Positions 24,317 through 35,151 of a stretch of 64,000 nucleotides of DNA are shown here, piece by piece. The notes beneath the pieces are model-generated. The model did no database searches, had not been told where the DNA came from, and saw only the letters and a program-made list of their open reading frames with translations. A program made the translations under genes and the position numbers. Source of the stretch: Isoetes taiwanensis (lineage: Eukaryota; Streptophyta; Lycopodiopsida; Isoetales; Isoetaceae); the NCBI GenBank assembly GCA_021234155.1, contig JAJEKV010000049.1, positions 10,082,292 to 10,146,291 of the forward strand. The letters are read 5' to 3'. Position 1 is the stretch's first letter. The number at the start of each line of letters is the position of its first letter.

Positions 24317-25267
24317 GTTTATGTTTGAAATATAATCCTTAATTATATTTAAGCTTTAATAATGTTAGATAATATTAATGGCCAAGCCTTAGACTTAGAA
24401 CCAAGATCCTTAAGTTAGATAGAGACAGCATCTGCATTCATCTCAGCTTAGTTGTCGCTCTTATCTTGCTAAGTATCTTCTTGTCTACATATAGGTAGTA
24501 TAATTAAACATTTTTCTTAGAAACCCAGCTAGTTGCCAAGGCCTTAGAAATTGTTGTCACACGTTGGTATGATACACCAACACACGTTATAGGTGCACTA
24601 TCATCAAGTGTCTTCAGCCATGCCTTTGTATCATAGATAATTATCTAGGAATTCATTCTATCTAAGTAATTTAGTCTAGCACACCAAGTATACCCAAAGT
24701 GAGTCTTCTTCTACCACCCCAAAATAGTAAATAAGTACCTTTCTCAGTGCCTAGTAAAGTGCCAAGTGGGTCAATTGAGGTAGAGTGGATAAAGGTATAA
24801 AAATAGGGTTTGTAGAGTAAATAGACATAAGTAATTGTTGTTATGGTAGTAGTTGCCTTGTGCACTTTAGGGCAGTAAAATAGGTCAGGAGGACCTTCGT
24901 TGCGGATCCTCGAGCCTCGACAGTGGAGACACCGGACAACATCAACAAATTGAAAGCAGAGGGCAAACTTATGGAGGAAACTTCAGCAAATCAAAGGCCA
25001 AGAGGGTGTACAGGGAAGCCCGAACAGGAAAAATAAAGGAGAGCCTATAGGAAGGATGATTGCGTCATCAAGGATAGACACAAGACTTGCCAAGAGGGCT
25101 ATGCAACAGCCAGTGGGCATCATGGCACTTACAAAATTGATTACATTAAGGGAGGAACACCTCCTAGTCAAGGATATTCTCCAAGTGCCATATTGTCTCG
25201 AGGAACGGCCCCACATCGATGACTAATGTCACAGCTACACCACCAACAAGTACACTTCATCGACTTA
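24317..25267. other. Unassigned sequence left of the retrotransposon nest
   Basis: No gene recognised. If the plus-strand element at 38947-45194 once had a 5' LTR, it should lie here, but I see no counterpart of its 3' LTR. Confidence 0.3.
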
Positions 25268-25280
25268 TGGTATCAAGAGC
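25268..25280 (+). promoter_or_regulatory. Primer-binding-site-like motif (initiator Met tRNA)
   Basis: TGGTATCAAGAGC is close to TGGTATCAGAGC, the usual plant LTR-retrotransposon primer site complementary to the 3' end of initiator tRNA-Met. It fits the 5' part of the older plus-strand element that was split by the younger insertion. No LTR end sits directly in front of it, so the call is tentative. Confidence 0.4.
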
Positions 25281-25460
25281 TCTAAAGGATGAGACTGGAC
25301 ATACCTCCTCGGAAGGGCAACTATCATAGATATCCAGGCCATAGTAGTATCAGATTTGGACTTCAAGCAAACATGCTTTGACTAAGGAGGTATTACAAGC
25401 GAGCAAGGGTGGGCTCCTCAGGAATAGAAATATGGCGAGACTGCAACAAACTTCTTCCTC
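25268..25460 (+). mobile_element. 5' remnant of the older plus-strand Ty3/gypsy element
   Basis: When the younger element and one ATCAG copy are removed, this stretch joins 38947 onwards, so it must be the left part of whatever was split. A primer-site-like motif at its start suggests it is the 5' internal region of the older element. No protein domain is visible. Confidence 0.5.
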
Positions 25461-25465
25461 ATCAG
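25461..25465. repeat. Target-site duplication, left copy
   Basis: ATCAG directly precedes the left LTR. The same five bases directly follow the right LTR at 38942-38946. Five base pairs is the length made by Ty3/gypsy integrases. Confidence 0.9.
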
Positions 25466-27092
25466 TGTGACGCTCCCTGAACATATACGACCCTCGGACG
25501 CATACATACAGGGACTTTCCCCTCCCATGGCGACCCACTCGCCATGAGCAGGGCCCTCCGTCTATTTCGGGCCATCTATAATACGATGCCCGAAAGAAGG
25601 ACACGAAGGGGTCATTCGGCCCACGCCTTCAATGGGGCTCCTACGTCGCGGAAGCGTGAATACAAGGGTTAGCACACAGCATAAATCACATATAAATAAC
25701 CACCACGAAGGGTGGCATATCCATCCAAATACCAACGGCAAAGAATATGCATCTAAACCTAAGAAAACACCCCAAACCCATGGTTCTACCCCGGTTCAGA
25801 CTCCAGTGAGGATCGACTGACGGCTAGGCCTCAAGAGATCAGCGCGGACGGAATCTTGACATGGCGTTGGCTGGCATAGAACATTGGCTAGGGTTGTCCA
25901 CTCCATCGCCCCTCCCCGTGCACACTTTGCAGATGGGTCAATTCACGCTATGGCGTCGCGCTATAGCCAGGAGGAGACGTAGGGCTCGAGGCATCACCCT
26001 GTTTGAGCCTACTCCGGGGGTTCATGAAGCCCCGGTCCGATGAGGCAGGTCGGGAAGCGTCCCCTTCCGGAATCCACGGTGGCTCCATGGGCGAAGCTAG
26101 AGAATGCACGCGCATCGGGACACCCCCGCATCCGCACCCGACTTACTCGCCCTAAATCTACTCAAAGTGCAAGGTGCCCCATGCGGGTCACACCTTCCCA
26201 CCAGGGAGTGTCGGACCCATACCGGCCCCTCGTGGCCGGCATCGAGTCTAGCTCGCTATAGGAGTCCTGGGAGCCTTTTATGTTCGTGCAAGACCCCACC
26301 TCCACTTCACTGCTTTGTGTTCCTTGTCCGGGTGCTAAGCCCGGTACCATAGCATCTATGACCCGGTGGGTTCTTGTGCACGCCGCAATATTGGGATAAT
26401 ACAGGCTTTATCTAGGAGCATACTACAATATATGGGCTCGGAGGTCTCTACCCTCCCAGTAATCCCCATCTCGGGAGTGCTAACTAAACAAAGAACTATC
26501 AATTCATCCTTTGAGAGCAAAACCCGAATCAAAATATAAAGAGAACTTACCTTTTCAACCAAGGGTTAGTTCCTACGACTAAAAGCACAGAGAAACATAC
26601 AAGACAACACACAAGTGCCCAAAGGGGCGCTACCCTAGAATATCAGCCTATACTAGCCACCCACCTGTATTCCTTTCGACCCGTTATCGTTTGGTGCCTC
26701 CATCCCGAAACTTCGATGCTCACTCGATCACACAGGTGCAAGTACTTGGGCAAGGTATGCCGGCTCAATCCAAAGGTATTTCATTTCCAGTCGATTATGG
26801 TGGATACGGGGTGGTGGTGATCCACCTTATGGGTCCAAAATAGCATTCACCATGCTGGCCAACTAGGTTTGGCCAGGTGGCGCGTTTCCAAAGGATAATT
26901 AGTTTAATTATCCTTTATAAATAATGATCCCTTAAATGTAGGTTATTATCTCTAACAATTAAATTAGCATAGCTAATTTAATCCTTTTTAAGTCAACCCC
27001 CTAGGTTACCATGCCCCATGGTAGCGTATCTATACCTGGGTGACGTGTCAACATATTTATACGTATACCGTATAAATACTTGGAACGTCACA
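25466..27092 (-). repeat. 3' LTR of the minus-strand element
   Basis: 1627 bp, TGTGACGCTCC at the left end and GGAACGTCACA at the right end. It is homologous along its whole length to 37094-38941, apart from the 206-bp insertion there. Near its minus-strand start is a perfect 10-bp hairpin, TATTTATACG with CGTATAAATA. Parts of it also resemble the LTR at 43561-45194 (for example AGTATGCTCCTAGAT and AACCCACCGGG), so the two elements belong to related families. Confidence 0.93.
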
Positions 27093-27105
27093 TTCTCCCC
27101 TCCTT
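27093..27105 (-). promoter_or_regulatory. Polypurine tract
   Basis: On the minus strand AAGGAGGGGAGAA directly abuts the 3' LTR start TGTGACG, the place for the plus-strand primer of reverse transcription. The older element has the same arrangement at 43548-43560. Confidence 0.85.
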
Positions 27106-27717
27106 AGAATTAATGCTGTCCTCAGCATTGGGGTTAGTTGAAGATATACTAATAAAGAAAAGACATTATAAAGGAAGATAATTCCTTGTTTCCCAAGGTA
27201 ATATATTAAAACTTTTGAAGTTCAAAACAGTTCAAGCAGTAAAGTGCATTTCAGATGATTATCATAATCAAAAAGTTCAAGGACCGAAGTCCAATATCAA
27301 AAGTAGTGTAACACTAAAGAACTATGTGTAAACACCATGAAAACGGAGAAAGTCGGGTCATCAGCAACCCCCTATACATGGGCAGGTCACGTATTGCTCA
27401 CTGGCCTGCACATGTCACTATATCAGTTTTCATAGATAAAAAATAATTAGATTGTGGTTGAAGGGTCCACCCCCTATAAGAAAATAAAAGAAAATTTATC
27501 TACAAGGGACCTATCATGCCTATAGTTCGCAGTTCATTGTGGCTATCAGGTTCCTATTATAGCCAATATGAACGCGGCTATGAACTACATGCTTTACAAG
27601 CAGTTCGCGGTCATGTCCACATTGACAGTACACCACGTCCTAAGGAACACAGAGGTGATCCCATCATCGGTAACTGTTGTTAACTACGATGCATCTACCC
27701 TACCGATTCTCGGCGAA
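27106..27717 (-). other. 3' untranslated region of the minus-strand element
   Basis: Non-coding stretch between the end of pol and the polypurine tract. No further ORF is recognised. Confidence 0.6.
27112..27129 (-). other. Conserved hairpin upstream of the polypurine tract
   Basis: AATGCTG and CAGCATT enclose a four-base loop (AGGA on the element strand). The identical hairpin occurs at 43525-43542, in the same position relative to the tract of the older element. Confidence 0.7.
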
Positions 27718-29173
27718 TCAAGTCTTCAAGCTTCCGGGCCGAGCGGGTTGATAGCATCGTTGATAGTGCGGCCTTGAGATTGGCGAGATGAAATCCGGAT
27801 AGTGCTTCCCAAGATCTCTGTTTCCATCACCCATGTAGCGTCCTCCAGCGGCAAAGTGTTTCCACTTGACCAAGTATTGTAGCATTTGAGTCCTCTTGGT
27901 TACGTTTATAAGCTCGATCAAGAAGAGCTTCGGTACTATCTCTAGCTGCTCCTCTGTCATTTCGAGGAGGGTTGGGGTTTCAAAACCTCCTCTCGATCGG
28001 GGGTGTGCTGCTTTAGAAGACTCACATGAAAAACCTTGTGGATCTTTAAAGCGGGGTGGCAAGTCCAGTGCATATGCTTGCTCCCCAATACGTTCGATGA
28101 TTTTGAAGCGGTCCGCCCCATCCGGGTGCCAACTTCTTGCAATTACCAATCTTAAGCTTGGCTTTTTTTTTACCTTAATCTTAAGCCAAACCAATTCACC
28201 CACTGGAAGACTACCGTGGGGTCACAGGCTTATCGCTACACTTTTTTTGACGATTGCGTGCGCCTAGCAAGTAACCACGCCTCGTCGACCAAAGCTTGCA
28301 TCTCCGGGAGGAGTTGTTGAGAAACTTCCACTTCTCGACGGGGTTGTGCCATGTGTCGGGAGTAAGGCATTGGTAACCGGTTTATCATGAAAGGAGACAT
28401 TTTGGAAGACTCTGTTTCATCTTGTTATAGGCAAATTCTACTAGATAAATATAGTCACCCCCATTGGGATTGCTTACTCCACACATAATGGCAGAGTATA
28501 TCCTCTATGATACGGGTTGGTACGCTCAAATGCGACCATCCGGCTCGAGGATGATATCGCGGTACTCATAGCAAGCTTGGTCCGTATGGTGGTGAAGAAA
28601 TCCTTCCGAACGCACTTACAAATTTGGGATCCCTGCCGATACAATAACCCGTGGCATTCCGCGGCAACCTGAAGATCTCCTTTGCTTAAAAGCAAAGGCG
28701 GTGTCGAAGGCGAGGTCGGTGGTACGACATACGGCAAGAAGTGAGCCATTTTGACAATTTGTCGGCGACCACCATTAATGCATCGTGAGCCACGAGGAGA
28801 GTTCGTGGAAGGCCCACAATGAAATCCATGGTTATGACTTCCCATTTTTCGTGGGGCACATCCAAAGGCCGCAGCTCTCCCTGGAACTCTCAATTGCTCC
28901 GCCTTGGTTTTGCGACACTTGACATTGCTTAATGTATCTAGCAATATCCTTCTTCATGGAAGGCCAAAAGTAACTAGAGCGGATTTTAAAATAGGTCTTC
29001 ATAAAACCCGCATGTCCAGCTATAGGGTCAATTAGCGTGTCATGGAGGATTAACTTTACGCACCTGGGAAGTCGAGGTACACATAACTTATCCTTGTGAT
29101 ACAACAAATTGCCCTCTTTCTTATATGAGCGGAAAGCTTCGCGTTCTTTATCGATCTTGGCCTCCTTACTCAA
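27718..29173 (-). pseudogene. Integrase with chromodomain-like C terminus
   Basis: The zinc-binding N-terminal part (28832-29173) shows ILHDTLIDPIAGHAGFMKTY with paired histidines and then CQVSQ, where a second cysteine (CxxC) is expected. The catalytic core is split by frame changes between 28474 and 28830 but retains PRTPRGSR and KMAHFLPYV, which follow the first catalytic aspartate in this family. 27718-28203 reads open through the C-terminal domain (GELVWLKIK, ADRFKIIERIGEQAYALDLP) and ends in a chromodomain-like block, MLQYLVKWKHF followed by LGKHYPDF. Chromodomains in this group bind modified histone tails and direct insertion to heterochromatin. That is family knowledge, not shown here. 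Confidence 0.85.
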
Positions 29174-29238
29174 ACTAGCCCGATTTCACAAAACTTCGGG
29201 ATCCGTGGCCAAAGTTTGTTCTATCTGCTTTTCCAAAC

Positions 29239-29600
29239 TCACCGGTGAGTGTAGAAATTCGTTACAATGGGTTCGGTTACAGAGGGGTGGCGTGACAATG
29301 CATCCGCAACCACATTGTGCTTTCCGTGCTTATACATGATCGCGAAATCATATTCTTCAAGAAATTCCATCCATCTCCTCTCTCGGAGGTTGAGGTTGAG
29401 GTTTGGTTGGGTGGATAAATAACTGAGACTTTGGTGATCCGTGTCCAACTGGAATCTTCTACCAAGGAGGTAGTGTCTCCATATTCGTAGAAGGGCATGA
29501 ACAACATTAACAACTCTTGATCATGGGTAGGGTATCGCTGTTCGTCGCTCATCTTCTTTGAATCATAAGCAACAACCCTCCTCCTCTGCATTAGAACCCC
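29239..29600 (-). pseudogene. RNase H domain of the minus-strand pol
   Basis: [20 protein letters not shown] (near 29560) and [16 protein letters not shown] followed by [16 protein letters not shown] and [13 protein letters not shown] (29239-29448) are the typical Ty3/gypsy RNase H blocks. They lie in two frames, so at least one frameshift separates them. The domain removes the RNA strand during reverse transcription. Confidence 0.88.
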
Positions 29601-29838
29601 ACCAAGGGCTTATCATTTTACTTGCAGACTGCGGGCCACTAGTTTATCCCTATCGGGGGATCGGGCAACGCGGAGAACGGGTGCCGAGGTTAAAGGCATC
29701 TTTAAGCCGCTGGAAATTTCGAACCTTAGTCTTCCGATTGCTCCTTCCAATCCTTCACCTTCTCATGCTTTGTAAAGGTTTGTAAGAGGTGCCGCAATCC
29801 TTGCAAAATCCTTTACAAACTTTTCGATAGTATCCCCG

Positions 29839-30560
29839 CTAATCCCAAGAAACTTCGACCTCGGAGACATTTTTCGGAATAGGCCATTCCCTTACGACCT
29901 CTATTTTTGGCCGGATCTCAGAAAGCAATTCCTTCTGCCGAGTAAAAATGATATGGCCCAAATAGTCAACCTTTGGAGTGGCAAACTTGCACTTGGAGAA
30001 CTTGGCAAAAAGCTGATGACGTCTTAACTTTTGTAGGGCCAATTTAAGATGTTTCTCATGCTCTTCTAGAGTCTTACTGTAGATGAGAATGTCGTCAAAG
30101 AAAATGACAACAAAATCATCCAAGTATTGCCGGAAAACATCGTTCATTAACCCGCATAAAGGTTGCGGGGCATTAGTTAATCCGAAAGGCATAACGGTAA
30201 ACTCATAATGTCCATATCTAGTGCGAAAAGCAGATTTATGGATGTCCTCCTCTTTAATCCTTATCTGATGATATCCCGAGCGAAGGTCAATCTTTGAAAA
30301 ATATTTGGCCCCTTGCAACTGATCCATTAGATCATCCCGCTCTCGGCAAAGCATAGCGATTTTTGATGGTATGCTTGTTGAGTTGCCGATAATCAATACA
30401 CATTCTCAAGGAGCCGCCCTTTTCTTTACAAAAGAATAGGGCTTCAAAGGGCTAAACGCTAGGTCGAATAAAACCTAGGTTTAGCAGCTCTTGAAGTTGC
30501 TTCTTAAGCTCGCCAACTCGGGGACTCATCCGTGAGGGGGGCCTTGGCCGCAGGCTTAGT
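29839..30560 (-). pseudogene. Reverse transcriptase domain of the minus-strand pol
   Basis: 185 codons are open in one frame (29839-30396). Visible blocks in order are [58 protein letters not shown] and [12 protein letters not shown], then VDYLGHIIF. The active-site box is FFDD with both catalytic aspartates. The N-terminal part continues to about 30560 in another frame. The sequence is clearly Ty3/gypsy and not copia. Confidence 0.93.
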
Positions 30561-31079
30561 GCCCGGCTCTAAAGCTATCTCACACTCTACCCCTCTAAAA
30601 AGGAGGAAGCTTCTGGATCTCGGCCCTGGGAAGAGATCGCTAAATTCATGGAGAATACCGGCAATCCCGCGGGCAAGGTGTTGATTACTTGGTTTTGCTT
30701 AGCATCCGACTCAATGGAAGCAAGTCTAATAAGGCGAGAGGAGCTTTTGCTTAGTGATAGCTTTATCTAACCGTCGAATGGACATAGATCGCATGATAGG
30801 GTTGAATGGTTCACCTTTTATAGTTACATCGGCTCCATTATCCGTTGAAGGTAACTTCTCTCTTCGGCAGATCTATGTTGGCTTTTAGGATGCCAAGAAT
30901 TCCATTCCAACAATGAGGTCGATTTGCCAATATCCATTAATTCGCACCCATAGCAATCGGTGCGCTGGCAACCGCATCTTTAAGGTTGATGCGACGACCA
31001 TGAGTATGCCTAACCTTACCATCGGCTAAAGTGACGGGTCTCGGTCGTGACCTTAGGGTTTCCAGTTGGAGGACTGGGC

Positions 31080-31145
31080 CATTCTAGGAGAAGCAAAATT
31101 ATGTGTACTCCCCGTATCCATAAGAATTACAAAGGCTTACTGTCC
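31080..31145 (-). pseudogene. Aspartic protease active-site segment
   Basis: The minus strand reads AFVILMDTGSTHNFASPR, containing the DTGS active-site motif of retrotransposon proteases, at the expected position between gag and reverse transcriptase. The rest of the domain (about 30600-31080) is frame-broken. Confidence 0.8.
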
Positions 31146-31299
31146 TATTTGGCCTATGGTGGAAATGACAGCAGTGGGCTTTCAAAGATTGCCAGTTTCT
31201 ATAGCCCGCAAGGATATGAGACGACCGTGAATGTACTTTCGGGGCGCCCTCGTCGGCCAGTAATGTTGACTCAATATCGCCCCATCCAAGGCCGGCCAT

Positions 31300-32330
31300 G
31301 GTAATACCGGCGTCCCGGGTAACATATGGGCAATTCGCATGAAGTGTCCCGCCTCATACACCGTAACATGCCTTATCCCGCCGAAGCTGTTCTCTCGCCT
31401 CTTTAGGAATGGATCGAAGAGGTTTTGAACTTCCTTACCCGCATTGTTCCGCTTTATCCGGGCGCTGTTGAAAGCGACTTTCTTCTCTGGCACCGTGAAG
31501 AGTTCTCACAGAGGGCCCGGACTTGGAGAGCGGGGTTTGTAAGGTGTGGACGGCCGCGGGCTGCGTAGTAAGGAGCGGGACGCTGGATACCGATTTCTTG
31601 GTATGTCCTCCTCGAGGCTCAATGCTTTAGCCTCGGCCGCAATCGATTTCGGTCGATGGCCTTAACCATTCGCTTTTGATCGATGGTGCCAAACCTCAAT
31701 ATAGCCCTCCGCGCTTTTTCTCATTCATATACGGTACATACAGTTTGCGCGCATGAACTCATCCGCGGTAGGCCTGCGACGGACATACTTTCCGCTCCAA
31801 CCTGTAGAAAGTCCGATGCCGGGCATTTATGTGCACGCAGGCACATAATGCGATTTGAAGGCCTTGGCAAACTTTACGGTTGCATCTACTCTGTCCGGAT
31901 GTTTGGCGCATAGGCATAGCCCTTCCACCAAATGGGGCTGGGTAAAAAAGGTTTGTGGTGGCAACCTTTCCTCATCCTTCTCTCGTCATGCCATAGGACC
32001 TCGCCAAACTCCTTCATTTCGGCCCAGCCGGTGATTCGGCATTCAAGCGCCTCTAGATTTCCCATCAAACCGGGCCAATTTCCTATTCTTCCATATGCTA
32101 GTTATGGTCATCAATCGCCTTGCGGTATTCCTTATCTCGGCGCTTTGCATGGCCCCGGATGATGCCGATGATGCGCGATGATAATCGGGCGGCGTGACTT
32201 TGAAGAGGTGGCACCTGTCTCTAGAGGAGCTCGCTTCTACGTTTAAGAGGGGACCTCTTTTCGCACGTGCATGTGACTAGTTCGCGGGTGGGGACGGCTG
32301 CGCCGTAGGTGGACTAGGTGGTAACGAGGT
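31300..32330 (-). pseudogene. gag region with zinc knuckle
   Basis: A CCHC-type knuckle is recognisable on the minus strand at about 31373-31328 (ACYG, then EAGHFMR-like, then NCPYV), with a one-base break inside it. Upstream, 31886-32068 reads open through ALECRITGWAEMKEFGEVLW, which is plausible for a capsid region, but I cannot place it firmly. The gag protein would package the element RNA. The call rests on the knuckle and on its position before the protease. Confidence 0.65.
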
Positions 32331-32660
32331 AACTCCGGTGCGGCCCGTTGTACATGCCGTGGTGGGTTAGCATGCAAGACGAGGGGCCTGTAATTCGGCC
32401 TAACCGCTTTTTTCATCAAAGATCAATTCTTGTTCGGGTGTTAACCGACCGGGCGTTTGAGGGTGTCTGCCAAAGGCATTGCGCAACTGCCTATATTAAA
32501 CATAACGATGATATAAGAAAGAGTAGTACGATAACAGTGTTATAACAAAGTCATTCGAAAGTAGTATCAAGAAACACAAAGTGAACATGAAAAGGACGGA
32601 AGATTCAATTTACAGGCGAGATATCGCGGTTACATCAAAAGAAGTTTATATGGAACACAG
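32331..32660. other. Spacer between gag and the upstream ORF region
   Basis: No coding feature recognised. Confidence 0.4.
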
Positions 32661-34895
32661 TTATAAACTTATAGTTATATAATACACAAAGAGGCCCGAT
32701 ACAAGCCATTTCCTAGCCATGGCGAAGCATAGGAACACACAAAACTGGAAATTGTGGCTTAAGGGTTTGCGTGGGGATACATGATGGCATAGCGCGACAC
32801 TTTCACGCGCGACAGCTCGACGAGCTTGTAGCGTGCCCAAGCCCTCGATAATAACGGGTTGATAATCCCAAGTGGGGCTAATAATCGAGGTTGAAGAGCC
32901 TTCGCAAAGGCGTAGAAGATTTGCCGAGAGATGATCATTAGCATCATCAAAGCTTGATGTGGGGTCATATTCCAATAATCCCAAGTACGGAAAGAGTCCA
33001 TCTCGGATCATCGTGAAGCACGCTCGAAGAAGAGTAACTACTTCCATGCCCTTGTCGGGATCATAAGGTTGTTACGGGACCCTAAGTCTCGCGATGTCAT
33101 CGTCAACTTCCCGCCTGGGATACTCGCTGTACCGCTCCCCCATAGTCCTGTTCGCGAGAGGTCCCTGTTCATCCATTCTTATCGGACGGTGATCCTGGCC
33201 CCAGTATTCCTCAAAGTGTTTTTCCCCGCAAGACGACAGGGAATAATTATATATACATTGAAAACAATTTCCTTCCAATGGAGCTTTAAGGAAAATACTT
33301 AATCATTGAAAGGAGAAAAACAATGAAGTGGTTTTCAAACGATCATGAAAGAAACATAAGAAGATATCCTGAATATATATAAAATTGAGGCATTAGACAT
33401 AGATTTTGGTGTTGGCCCACTAGAGGTAATGCCAATCAAAATTAACAAAATTTCATAACGATGAACCAATGAAACCTAAAACTAAGAGGTCGATCCCGTC
33501 AACATCCCGTGTTTGAGTATCAAACTGGGGCTACGGTCGATCTTTGAGGGAGTAACACGCTAGGATTAGCGATGATGAGGTGATGAAGCTATTTCTCGGA
33601 GGAACATTTGTAGCCAATGGCGCCCGCAACCAGCGGACTCATGTTCATCCAAGAACCAATCCCATGGTCAAACACCGCAATGGCAAGATCACGGTTCACT
33701 AGGATGATGCTTTCAAGGTTAGAGCTAATTTCTTGTGGCCATTTGTGGTGGAAAGTGCCCTCAATGCCCATACCGCCTACCGCTTGAGGGCAATTGCCTT
33801 AAAGAAGAGAACCAATGCGCTTGTGAAAGCCGACGGGAAGAATCGGTAATATGGCATTTCAACCCCCGAACCATCGGATGGGTTGAAGAGGCCAACTTCG
33901 GACTCAAGTTCCGGGCAGCTCCTCCTCCATGGCAAAATCCTTCTCTTCCCCGAGCATACCGACTCTCATCACATAAATCCTCCATGGTTGGGTCGTCTTC
34001 TAGCTTGACGACGACGTTGTCGTTGATGTTGGGCACGTGGCCCCCAGAGTTCGGAAAGCCGATTCGAGAACTCAAGATGGGGTACCCTGAATCATTAAGC
34101 GGCGCGAAGGACAAGAGTGTCGATAGGCTCAACATCAAGAGGTTGATAGTTGAGCGGTGATGTATCTCGGCGCATAATTAGGGCGAGAGTAATCAATGAA
34201 ATCATCGCTGCCGACAATATTCCGCCAGCTCATAAAGAAGGTGAGCGGTCCTCTGCTTACCCTTATTTGGCGATATGTCGATAGGCCCATTGAATGTCGC
34301 CTCGAGCAAGTAATCCCCGATCCCCAACCTTGATGGTAGCAAGCGAACTCAATCCCACCCAAGTGCTTGGCCCTTACTACGAGGTAAAGGCCTCTCTTTA
34401 GCTAACTCCTTCCATCGCACGAAATCAACAGCAAAGTTTATCTTTCGTCCTCCTCTCGGACGGAGGAAGTGGGGCCTTAGCTTGCTCTAAAGCGGTGTCA
34501 GTACCATCTACATACCTGTCCATAATAAGAGCAAGGGCAAACTGGGCTTCAAAGTATAGCCCATTAGAGCCACAATCGATAATGGGAGCGTGCTTAGCAC
34601 GTCTGATGATGCCCTTGAGGATGTCATAGGCGTGGCGATCATCTCCCAACATATGCTCCACAATATCTGTGAAGATAAGGTTGGGGCGGTTCCCCAAAGA
34701 ATTCCGCCGGGCAATATTTCCTCTTCATAGAACTCTACAAAGGTCGCGATAGTCGTGGTGGGGCCAAGATATTGTCGATGAGGTCGATGAACTCGCAACA
34801 TAGGATCCAAGAGAGGGTAAGGAACCCTGGGGGATCCCATTGCTCGCCTCCCATGTACCATGCTAGTCGGCCGGCGTGTAGTCCATCAACAAGGG
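32660..34895 (-). pseudogene. Unidentified ORF region inside the minus-strand retrotransposon
   Basis: Several minus-strand stretches look coding but match no family I know. 34870-34425 includes GGEQWDPPGFLTLSWILCCE, FVEFYEEEILPGGI and RPNLIFTDIVEHMLGDDRHA. 34320-34200 includes LLEATFNGPIDISPNKGKQR. 34138-33589 includes GTFHHKWPQEISSNLESIIL. 33230-32759 includes WDYWNMTPHQALMMLMIISR. They change frame often, and an AT-rich block (about 33290-33580) interrupts them. They may be one long protein, two ORFs, or captured host sequence. They lie downstream of the histone poly(A) run and upstream of gag on the same strand, where typical Ty3/gypsy elements have no gene. Confidence 0.5.
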
Positions 34896-35006
34896 TGGAA
34901 GATGGGAGGAAGAAGGAAACAGGGGTAAGAAATGATGAAACCCTAAAAAATGAATCGAGTATTTAACTTTTTGGGCACGCATGCGTCGAGGCCGACTCAT
35001 CATTTC

Positions 35007-35151
35007 TTTTTTTTTTTTTTTTCAGTTATTATTATTTTTATTTATTTTTTTTTAATTGTAGGAAAATTCACAATTCACAATAAGAAGTCAAACAGTTTTA
35101 TATTAATATATATACCCGATTTACATAGATACAAAATTGTGATGTACATAA
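35007..35151 (-). other. 3' UTR and poly(A) run of a captured mRNA
   Basis: Directly after the histone stop codon (35152-35154) come about 129 AT-rich non-coding bases. They contain two overlapping AATAAA signals on the minus strand (35046-35041 and 35042-35037), then 16 consecutive A residues (plus-strand T run 35007-35022). The distance from signal to poly(A) run is 14-18 bases. This is the layout of a polyadenylated mRNA end copied into DNA. Plant core-histone mRNAs, unlike most animal ones, are polyadenylated. Confidence 0.7.

Noticed and set aside
25632-26352. Medium plus- and minus-strand frames in the left LTR
   Set aside because: LTR sequence; frames are not preserved in the partner LTR.
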